Origin: Anaerolineae bacterium
GTDB taxonomy: Bacteria; Chloroflexota; Anaerolineae; 4572-78; NAK82
Direction: 5' to 3'
Length of the DNA: 6,023 bases
Assembly: GCA_030598425.1 (NCBI GenBank)
Contig: JAUVPY010000188.1
Span: 1-6,023, forward strand
Under the pieces are notes generated by a model. That model had not been told where the DNA came from and made no database searches. It saw only the letters and a list, made by a program, of their open reading frames with translations. Positions 1 to 4,900 of the stretch are shown here, in pieces. Within the stretch, counting starts at the first letter, position 1. Each line of letters begins with the position of its first letter. A program made the translations under genes and the position numbers.

Positions 1-423
1 GAGGCGGCCACCCGTGACCTGGCCGCTTCGCTGGCTGTGGAACAGGGCGCGCCGCTGACCGTCGTTACCCGTACCAAGGCCGCTGCCGGCCGGCCAGTCG
101 CCTATATGCTGGATGCGTTGCCCGCTTCGATCGTAAGCGTCGAAGACATGCGCGCCGGGTTTCAGGGGTCGGTGCTCGACTATCTGTTGGCGCGGGACGA
201 CGATAAGTGGAGTGCCCTGGCCCACGCTCGCGCCGACATCCTGCCCGTCCGCGCTGACGAAGCGCAATCGGCCCGCCTGGACCTCGAGCCGGGTACCGTC
301 CTGCTATTGCTGGAGGAGACCCTATACGCTACCAGCGGCGAAATCATCGGTTTCTCGCGCAACTATTTCGTGCCTGAGTTCTTCAAGTTTCACGTAGTCA
401 GGCGCGTGCCGCGCAAAACGTAG
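1..423 (+). CDS. GntR-family (HutC-type) transcriptional regulator, UTRA domain, 5' partial
   Basis: The frame is open from base 1 and ends at TAG 421-423, giving 140 codons. This is the C-terminal part of a longer protein; the GTG at 37 is inside the domain and is not the likely true start. The visible part matches a UTRA effector-binding domain: an alanine-rich helix (AATRDLAASLAV), a strand with VVTRTKAAAGRPVAYMLDALP matching the usual 'R...dG.Pv.y....lP' pattern, a mid-domain LDYLLAR helix, and a late 'LEPGTVLLLLEETLY...GEIIGFSRNYFVPEFFKFHVVRR' segment. In this family the UTRA domain binds a small ligand and controls an N-terminal winged-helix DNA-binding domain, which lies outside the window. 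It is the nearest regulator gene to the carbamoyltransferase genes that start 233 bases downstream on the same strand, so it may control them; this is inference. The effector cannot be predicted. Family assignment is firm, subfamily less so. Confidence 0.5.
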   Translation, partial: EAATRDLAASLAVEQGAPLTVVTRTKAAAGRPVAYMLDALPASIVSVEDMRAGFQGSVLDYLLARDDDKWSALAHARADILPVRADEAQSARLDLEPGTVLLLLEETLYATSGEIIGFSRNYFVPEFFKFHVVRRVPRKT

Positions 424-426
424 GGA

Positions 427-595
427 CGTAAAACGTAAAGGCGTAAAACGTAAGAAGCTTAAACACAGAAGGTATATGACATAGTGAAGCCCTGCTGCCA
501 ATCTTGACCGAACACGCGCACCTAATTGGTTTCTAACTCTTGCTTGTGCAGTCTTTACGTTTTACGCATTACGTTTTACGCCTTTACGTTTCACG
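427..595. repeat. ACGTTTTACG-type inverted repeat filling the gntR-carbamoyltransferase spacer
   Basis: Bases 427-453 and 569-595 are inverted copies with one mismatch (430/592); the core 431-453 / 569-591 is a perfect 23-base match. The arms are built from the short unit CGTAAAACGTAA (427-438 and again 442-453), and the right arm also holds a 13-base direct repeat (555-567 and 569-581). The 115-base interior has no convincing ORF. No target-site duplication is evident at the edges. The left arm begins three bases after the regulator stop codon. The spacer must also hold any promoter for the downstream genes; a TTGACC at 504-509 is -35-like, but I find no -10 at the right distance, so no promoter is called. 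Confidence 0.5.
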
Positions 596-656
596 AGACC
601 AACGCACAACAACTCTTACCTAGTAACACGCCATTAACACAAAGGAGAATTGAAAA

Positions 657-1730
657 ATGCGAACCGACAGTTTCAAAGGCAAAGACTTTATCACCTTGCT
701 CGACTGGAGCAGGGAAGAGGTGGAGACCATTCTCGACGTGGCCCTCGACCTCAAACGCCAGTTCGCCACGGGTGACTATCACGATCACCTGCTGCGGGCC
801 AAGACCCTCTTCATGATCTTTTACAACCAGAGTCTGCGCACCCGCAACAGCTTCGAGGCCGGTATGACCCAGCTCGGCGGTCACGCCCACTTCCTCGATC
901 CCAGCAAGATCTACACCCCGGCGCTGGAGGGCAAGGAAGTGGCCTACGCCACCGAGCGCGTCTCCGACGTGGCCCGCGTCCTCAGCCGTATGGGTGACGG
1001 CATCGCCATCCGCTGTTACGGCGACCCGGTGGACTGGGAGTACGGCGGCGCCAACGAACTCCTCCACGAGTTCGCCCATTGGTCCGACATCCCCATCCTC
1101 AACATGGAAGACGACAAGTATCACCCCTGCCAGGCGCTGGCCGACGTGCTGACCGTCAAGGAGAAGTTCGGCGGCTTTAAGGGGACCAAGTTCGTGATGA
1201 GCTGGGCCTACTCCCCCAGCGTCCACAAGCCGCGTGCCGTGCCTCAAAGCGCCATCATCGGAGCTACCATGGTGGGCTGCGACACGGTGCTGGCTCACCC
1301 ACCTGAGTTCGACCTTGACCCGGACGTCATCGCCGCCTGCGAGGCCAACGCCGCGATGAACGACAGCAGCTTCACCATCACTCACGACTTCGAGTCTGCC
1401 TTCGAGGGCGCGCACGTCGTCTACCCCAAGGCCTGGGCGCCCAAGGTCTTCTTCAAACCGCCGGTGGGCGAGGACGACGAAGCCGGCGCGGTGGCCATCA
1501 ACGATGGGTACAAGTCCTGGAAGATGACCTCGGAGCTGATGGAAACTGCCCATCACGAGGCGGTCTACATGCACTGTCTGCCCGCCGACCGTGGTTGGGA
1601 GGTCAACAACGACGTGATTGACCGCACCGACGTGAAGCGTGGTTGGAGATCGGTCGTCTACGACGAAGCCGAGAACCGCCTGCACGTGCAGAAGGCCGTC
1701 ATGACCTTGTTGATGGGAGGACGATACTAG
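657..1730 (+). CDS. Aspartate/ornithine-type carbamoyltransferase, YgeW-like (knotted type)
   Basis: This 357-residue protein is a complete two-domain carbamoyltransferase. The carbamoyl-phosphate motif SLRTR is at 59-63, followed by SFEAGMTQLGGHA. HPCQALAD is at 156-163, and HCLPADRG at 306-313 is the amino-acid-side signature of the ornithine branch. The C-terminal helix reads AENRLHVQKAVM. Residues 182-198 (SWAYSPSVHKPRAVPQS) form a proline-rich loop as in YgeW and N-acetyl/N-succinyl-ornithine transcarbamylases, whose chains are knotted there. The family moves a carbamoyl group between carbamoyl phosphate and an amine, reversibly, in the cytoplasm. The start is ATG 657 with AAAGGAG at 641-647, nine bases upstream. 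It is followed by a paralog and a carbamate kinase, so a catabolic direction (ureido compound to carbamoyl phosphate) is plausible. The substrate is unknown: YgeW-like is favoured, and N-acetylornithine or ornithine carbamoyltransferase are alternatives. Confidence 0.5.
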   Translation: MRTDSFKGKDFITLLDWSREEVETILDVALDLKRQFATGDYHDHLLRAKTLFMIFYNQSLRTRNSFEAGMTQLGGHAHFLDPSKIYTPALEGKEVAYATERVSDVARVLSRMGDGIAIRCYGDPVDWEYGGANELLHEFAHWSDIPILNMEDDKYHPCQALADVLTVKEKFGGFKGTKFVMSWAYSPSVHKPRAVPQSAIIGATMVGCDTVLAHPPEFDLDPDVIAACEANAAMNDSSFTITHDFESAFEGAHVVYPKAWAPKVFFKPPVGEDDEAGAVAINDGYKSWKMTSELMETAHHEAVYMHCLPADRGWEVNNDVIDRTDVKRGWRSVVYDEAENRLHVQKAVMTLLMGGRY

Positions 1731-1736
1731 GTGTCT

Positions 1737-1769
1737 GGGAATCAGGGATCAGGGATCAGGGAATCGGGG
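1737..1769 (+). other. Candidate G-quadruplex motif in spacer 1
   Basis: Five consecutive G-tracts lie at 1737-1739, 1745-1747, 1752-1754, 1759-1761 and 1766-1769, with loops of 4-5 bases, so the canonical G3-N1-7 pattern is met on the transcript strand. The same bases can pair with the C-rich arm at 1848-1863, so the quadruplex and the hairpin would compete. Folding is predicted from pattern only. Confidence 0.5.
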
Positions 1770-1870
1770 AATCGGATACCGGGGAATATGCGGTAGAGAG
1801 GCAGATGCCTGATTCCCAGAGTCCTGATTCCCTGCCCCCTGATTTCTCGATTCCCTGATCCCTATCCCCA
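1737..1870. repeat. G-rich/C-rich inverted-repeat spacer element, copy 1
   Basis: The spacer starts with repeated GGGATCA / GGGAATC units (about 1737-1784) and ends with their reverse complement (about 1811-1870, CTGATTCCC / CTGATCCC units). Bases 1751-1766 and 1848-1863 are a perfect 16-base inverted pair. The element ends three bases before the GGAGG Shine-Dalgarno (1873-1877) of the next gene. A transcript would form a long imperfect stem. Similar elements occupy two further spacers in this window. No protein is likely encoded: the ORF through it is low-complexity repeat translation. Confidence 0.5.
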
Positions 1871-1883
1871 CTGGAGGAAACCA

Positions 1884-2927
1884 ATGGACCTACACGGACG
1901 CGACCTGATCACCACCCAGGAATGGGAAAAGCCGGAGCTGGAAGCGGCTCTCGACCTGGCCGGCCAGATGAAGCGCGATCGCTTCTCACCCGAGTTCACC
2001 CGCCTGCTGGAACACAAAACCTTTATCATGTTTTTCTACAACCCCTCCGTGCGCACCCGCCTCTCATTTGAGGCGGCCATGACCGAGTTGGGGGGGCACG
2101 CCCAGTTTTTGACCCCGTCGGCCGGCCGTTTCAAGACGAGTAAGCAAGCCGGGGAGACGATCGAAGACGCGGCCACGGTTATGGCCCGTTACGCGGCTGG
2201 CATCGGCATCCGTATCCTGGAGGACAAGGTGCCCTACTACGGCGCCGGCACCGAATTCCTGCGCGAATACGCCCACTGGGCAGATGTTCCCATCCTCAAC
2301 ATGGCCGACGACCGTTTTCATCCCTTCCAGGGCCTGGCTGACCTGATGGGCTGGGCCGAGTGGCTTGGGGAAGGCATGGGGCGTCCTGACTACCGGGCGT
2401 TGGAGGGCAAGAAGTTTGTGCTCACCTGGGCCAGCGGGGCGCTGGCTCGCAGTTGGTGCAGCGTCCAGGAGGCGCTGCTCATCGCCAGCCGGTTTGGCAT
2501 GCACGTCACCATGGCCCGTCCCGATGGCTATGACCTGGACGCCGAGGTCATTGAGTGGACCCAACGCAACTGCCAGGGAAACGGGACTACCTTTGAGGTG
2601 ACGAACGATCGAGTAGCATGTATGGACGGCGCGCACGTCGTCTACGCTCGCAATTGGATGAGCCCGGACGCCTATCAGGATGGCGAATTCAAGAAGGCCG
2701 AAGAGATCCAGAAGGCCATGAAGATCACTGGTTGGACCCTCGATGCCGAGAAGATGGCCCGCACTGATAACGCCATCTTTACCCACCCTATGCCTGTGGA
2801 CCGGGGGAACGAAGTGACCGATGAGGTGGCCAGTGGCCCGCGTTCCGCCATCTACGACGTCGCCGAGAATCGACTGCATGTACAGAAAGCCGTCATGGCG
2901 TTGACAATGGGGAACTTACAGACGTAG
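1884..2927 (+). CDS. Second carbamoyltransferase paralog with altered active-site motifs
   Basis: This 347-residue carbamoyltransferase is homologous to the preceding gene along its whole length. Shared landmarks are KTFIMFFYNPSVRTRLSFEA (carbamoyl-phosphate motif SVRTR 55-59), LGGHAQFL, EYAHWADVPILNM, HPFQGLAD (146-153), GAHVVYARNW and AENRLHVQKAVM. It differs at two functional places. The proline-rich loop of the neighbour is replaced by TWASGALARSWCSVQ (181-195), which has no proline, and the HCLP motif is replaced by HPMPVDRGNEV (301-311), closer to the HPxP of aspartate carbamoyltransferases. Carbamoyl-phosphate binding therefore looks intact while the second substrate probably differs. 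The start is ATG 1884 with GGAGG at 1873-1877, six bases upstream. It may be an enzyme for a second ureido substrate, a second step on the same compound, or a partner subunit of the first transferase. These roles are inferences; membership of the superfamily is secure. Confidence 0.5.
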   Translation: MDLHGRDLITTQEWEKPELEAALDLAGQMKRDRFSPEFTRLLEHKTFIMFFYNPSVRTRLSFEAAMTELGGHAQFLTPSAGRFKTSKQAGETIEDAATVMARYAAGIGIRILEDKVPYYGAGTEFLREYAHWADVPILNMADDRFHPFQGLADLMGWAEWLGEGMGRPDYRALEGKKFVLTWASGALARSWCSVQEALLIASRFGMHVTMARPDGYDLDAEVIEWTQRNCQGNGTTFEVTNDRVACMDGAHVVYARNWMSPDAYQDGEFKKAEEIQKAMKITGWTLDAEKMARTDNAIFTHPMPVDRGNEVTDEVASGPRSAIYDVAENRLHVQKAVMALTMGNLQT

Positions 2928-2931
2928 GAAT

Positions 2932-3106
2932 GAGGGAACCGGGGAATCCGGGAATCGGGAAATGAGGGAATGAGGTAATGAGGTAATCAGGCATCAGGGA
3001 ACCCGGAAACAGAGGCGCCGGATCCCTGATGCCCTAATCCCAGATTCCCAGATTTCCCGATTCCCTGATCCCCGATTCCCAGAGTCCTGATTCCCAGAGT
3101 CCTGAC
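2932..3106. repeat. G-rich/C-rich inverted-repeat spacer element, copy 2
   Basis: G-rich units (GAGGGAA, GGGAATC, GAGGTAATC) run from just after the upstream stop codon to about 3007 and are followed by C-rich complementary units to 3106. Perfect inverted pairs are 2950-2963 / 3052-3065 (14 bases) and 2990-3000 / 3023-3033 (11 bases, loop of 22). The C-rich end stops four bases before the AGGAG (3111-3115) that serves the carbamate kinase. A 22-base segment at 3074-3095 is identical to 1811-1832 in copy 1. It is probably a structured spacer with no coding capacity. Confidence 0.5.
2934..2968 (+). other. Candidate G-quadruplex motif in spacer 2
   Basis: G-tracts at 2934-2936, 2941-2944, 2950-2952, 2957-2959 and 2966-2968 are separated by loops of 4-6 bases, meeting the canonical pattern on the transcript strand. 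Bases 2950-2963 also pair perfectly with 3052-3065, so the two folds exclude each other. This is a pattern-based prediction. Confidence 0.5.
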
Positions 3107-3124
3107 GAATAGGAGAATGACACA

Positions 3125-4093
3125 ATGCCCAACAACCAACAAAGCGACCGTCGCGTAGCCGTCATCGCCATCGGCGGCAACTCACTTGTCAAAGACAAAG
3201 CCCACCGGACGGTCGAGGATCAATACCAGGCCGCCGGCGAAACCGCCTACCACATCGCCCAGATGATCAAATCTGGCTGGGACGTGGCCATCGGCCATGG
3301 CAATGGCCCTCAAGTAGGTTTTATTCTGCGCCGCTCCGAGTTGGCCCGCCACGAGCTGCACGAAGTGCCGCTGGATGTATGCGGCGCCGACACCCAGGGG
3401 GCCATCGGTTACGCGTTGCAACAGAACCTGTATAATCATTTCCTGAATATGGGCATCAACAAGCCGATCGCCACCGTCGTCACCCAGGTAGAAGTGGATC
3501 GGAACGATCCAGCCTTTCAAAACCCCACCAAGCCTATTGGCACCTTTATGGACGAGCCCGAGGCGCTGCGTCGCAAGAGGGATGAAGACTGGGACGTAGT
3601 GGAAGATGCCGGGCGGGGTTGGCGACGGGTGGTGCCCTCTCCCTTGCCCGTGCGCGTCGTTGAGTTGAACGCCGTCAAGAAGCTGATAGATGACGGTGTC
3701 GTGGTCATTACCGTCGGTGGGGGTGGCATCCCGGTTGTCGCCGATGATGCGGGACACCTGAAGGGCATCGCAGCCGTGATCGACAAGGACTTTGCCTCCG
3801 GCCTGCTGGCCAACTCGATCAACGCCGATCTCTACCTGATCAGCACTGCCGTCGAAAAGGGAGCCCTCAACTTCGGCACCCCCGATGAGACGTGGGTGGA
3901 CCATATGACCCTCTCCGAGGCAAAGGGTTACCTGGAAGAGGGCATTCACTTCAAGAAAGGGAGCATGGCCCCCAAGATGCAGGCCGTCATCTGGTTCCTG
4001 GAGAACGGCGGAAAAGAGGCCATCATCACCGACCCTGGGAACATCGAGCGCGCGCTGGCTGGTGAAACTGGCACTCGAATCACGCCTGACTAA
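3125..4093 (+). CDS. arcC: Carbamate kinase
   Basis: This 322-residue protein is a full-length amino-acid-kinase-fold carbamate kinase. It interconverts carbamoyl phosphate + ADP with carbamate (decaying to ammonia and CO2) + ATP in the cytoplasm. Motifs in order: VAVIAIGGNSL (11-21), GHGNGPQVG (57-65), CGADTQGAIGY (86-96), KPIG (136-139), the highly diagnostic EDAGRGWRRVVPSP (160-173), GGGGIPV (198-204), AVIDKDFAS (217-225) and HFKKGSMAPKMQA (275-287). The length of just over 300 residues is normal. The start is ATG 3125 with AGGAG at 3111-3115, nine bases upstream. It follows two carbamoyltransferases, which supports ATP formation from carbamoyl phosphate. No arginine deiminase gene is in view, so the carbamoyl phosphate probably comes from a compound other than arginine, though arcA could lie elsewhere. 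The E. coli yge cluster homolog is yqeA. No missing key residue was noticed. Confidence 0.5.
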   Translation: MPNNQQSDRRVAVIAIGGNSLVKDKAHRTVEDQYQAAGETAYHIAQMIKSGWDVAIGHGNGPQVGFILRRSELARHELHEVPLDVCGADTQGAIGYALQQNLYNHFLNMGINKPIATVVTQVEVDRNDPAFQNPTKPIGTFMDEPEALRRKRDEDWDVVEDAGRGWRRVVPSPLPVRVVELNAVKKLIDDGVVVITVGGGGIPVVADDAGHLKGIAAVIDKDFASGLLANSINADLYLISTAVEKGALNFGTPDETWVDHMTLSEAKGYLEEGIHFKKGSMAPKMQAVIWFLENGGKEAIITDPGNIERALAGETGTRITPD

Positions 4094-4097
4094 GGAG
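4092..4097 (+). promoter_or_regulatory. Shine-Dalgarno AAGGAG overlapping the arcC stop, fixing the next start
   Basis: AAGGAG begins inside the kinase stop codon (TAA 4091-4093) and lies nine bases before ATG 4107. This favours ATG 4107 over the upstream in-frame ATG 4062, which would overlap arcC by 32 bases and has no comparable site. The arrangement implies co-transcription and possibly translational coupling. Confidence 0.5.
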
Positions 4098-4106
4098 ACG
4101 TTTTAC

Positions 4107-4775
4107 ATGGCAAAGTATCTGGTTTACATTGAGACCGTCGGTGACTCCATCACCGTTGAAGGGCCGGTGGCCCACGTGCCCGGTTTGCCCGGTGCGTCAG
4201 CACGAGGGGCGACCATCGAGGAAGCCAAAGACAACATCCGGAGCGCTATTGAAGAATACCTCGCCCTTTTGCGTGACGTGGGCGAACAGGTGCCCAAGGC
4301 CAGCGAGGACATTCACCTGGAATTTGAGAAGGTGGACAGCCCTACCTTTCTCACTGACTACGACGCGCTGCATCCCAATGAAATGGAGACCCTCTTCCGC
4401 TGGATGGCGATTTCGCGTCAGGAATTGATGGACCTGGTCAAGAGCCTGCCGGAAGAAGCCTTTGAATGGCAGCCCGACGACGAGACGCCTTCCATCCGCG
4501 AAATCCTGTGCCACATGGCCGAGTCAGACCTGTGGTACACCGACCGGCTCAAACAGTGGCCCGAGGCGCCCCTCTTCCGGCTGGCCGCCACCCGGGGAGT
4601 TGCCCTGGAACGGCTGCGTGCCCTCTCGGACGAAGAACGGGCACGTGCCACCGTCCACGAAGGCCAAGAGTGGACTCCGCGCAAAGTCGTGCGCCGCATG
4701 CTGGAACACGAACGCGAGCACATCACCCAGCTTCGCCAACTGCTTGAAGCCTATCAGCACGAGTCGAAGGGTTAG
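4107..4775 (+). CDS. Two-domain protein: HicB-like N-terminus plus DinB-like four-helix domain
   Basis: From ATG 4107 this encodes 222 residues. Residues 1-63 (YLVYIETVGDSITVEGPVAHVPGL... then ATIEEAKDNIRSAIEEYLALLRDVGE) follow the HicB-type pattern: strand, 'pelpG' turn, then the 'T.eEA..n...ai..yl' helix. Residues about 90-216 look like a DinB-like helical bundle: FRWMAISRQELMDLVKSLPEEAF, 'SIREILCHMAESDLWYTDRL', and 'RKVVRRMLEHEREHITQLRQLLEAY'. H136, H201 and H205 are candidates for the His triad that binds a metal in this superfamily. No HicA toxin is adjacent, so it is not an ordinary toxin-antitoxin antitoxin. The DinB superfamily includes metal-dependent thiol-linked transferases and many proteins of unknown role; nothing here defines a reaction. 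Tight spacing (13 bases) after arcC puts it in the same transcript. Domain calls are by pattern; the function is unknown. Confidence 0.5.
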   Translation: MAKYLVYIETVGDSITVEGPVAHVPGLPGASARGATIEEAKDNIRSAIEEYLALLRDVGEQVPKASEDIHLEFEKVDSPTFLTDYDALHPNEMETLFRWMAISRQELMDLVKSLPEEAFEWQPDDETPSIREILCHMAESDLWYTDRLKQWPEAPLFRLAATRGVALERLRALSDEERARATVHEGQEWTPRKVVRRMLEHEREHITQLRQLLEAYQHESKG

Positions 4776-4883
4776 GGGATCAGGGATCAGGGAATCAGGA
4801 ACCAGGGAATCAGGGATCGGGACAGCGGGGTGTATGGGTCACTCTCCTGATTCCCCGATTTCCTGATCCCCAATCCCCATCCT
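4775..4883. repeat. G-rich/C-rich inverted-repeat spacer element, copy 3
   Basis: The G-rich arm (GGGATCA, GGGAATCA units, 4775-4830) begins at the last base of the upstream stop codon. The C-rich arm (about 4845-4883) ends three bases before the next Shine-Dalgarno. Perfect inverted pairs are 4775-4784 / 4862-4871 (10 bases) and 4790-4800 / 4845-4855 (11 bases). It has the same architecture as the elements at 1737-1870 and 2932-3106. The reverse-strand ORF that runs into this stretch is explained by the repeats and antisense of the next gene. Confidence 0.5.
4805..4830 (+). other. Candidate G-quadruplex motif in spacer 3
   Basis: G-tracts at 4805-4807, 4813-4815, 4819-4821 and 4827-4830 have loops of 5, 3 and 5 bases, satisfying the canonical pattern on the transcript strand. 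Three further tracts lie just upstream (4775-4778, 4783-4785, 4790-4792). Competing hairpin pairing with the C-rich arm is expected. This is a prediction from pattern only. Confidence 0.5.
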
Positions 4884-4886
4884 TTC

Positions 4887-4892
4887 AGGAGG
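4887..4892 (+). promoter_or_regulatory. Shine-Dalgarno AGGAGG supporting a TTG start
   Basis: A full AGGAGG sits eight bases before TTG 4901. The frame opened by this TTG immediately gives the CLIC zinc-ribbon-like N-terminus of the PLP enzyme, and no ATG or GTG near it has a comparable site. This decides the start. Confidence 0.5.
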
Positions 4893-4900
4893 CCGAGCCC

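Noticed and set aside
472..480. GTATATGAC as a possible operator for the HutC-type regulator
   Set aside because: It resembles the GT-N-TA-N-AC type of half-palindrome but has one extra base and no second site, so it is too weak to call.
504..509. TTGACC as a -35 promoter element
   Set aside because: No -10-like hexamer lies 16-18 bases downstream.
427..595. Inverted repeat as a MITE
   Set aside because: No flanking target-site duplication was found and the arms are internally repetitive, so slippage-type origin is equally likely.
591..1685. 364-residue reverse-strand ORF
   Set aside because: It is the antisense shadow of the first carbamoyltransferase, rich in valine, histidine and glycine, as expected from reversed GC-rich coding sequence.
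1643..1858. 71-residue + strand ORF across the end of the first carbamoyltransferase and spacer 1
   Set aside because: Its first part is out-of-frame coding sequence and the rest is translated GGGATCA-type repeat (RDQGIGES-like), with no ribosome site.
1731..1883. Spacer repeats as a CRISPR array or rho-independent terminator
   Set aside because: The units are 7-8 bases without unique spacers, and the stems are not followed by a T-run; the downstream genes continue closely on the same strand.
4062..4106. Upstream in-frame ATG 4062 as start of the HicB-DinB gene
   Set aside because: It would overlap arcC by 32 bases and lacks a good Shine-Dalgarno; ATG 4107 has AAGGAG nine bases upstream and gives the expected HicB-like N-terminus.
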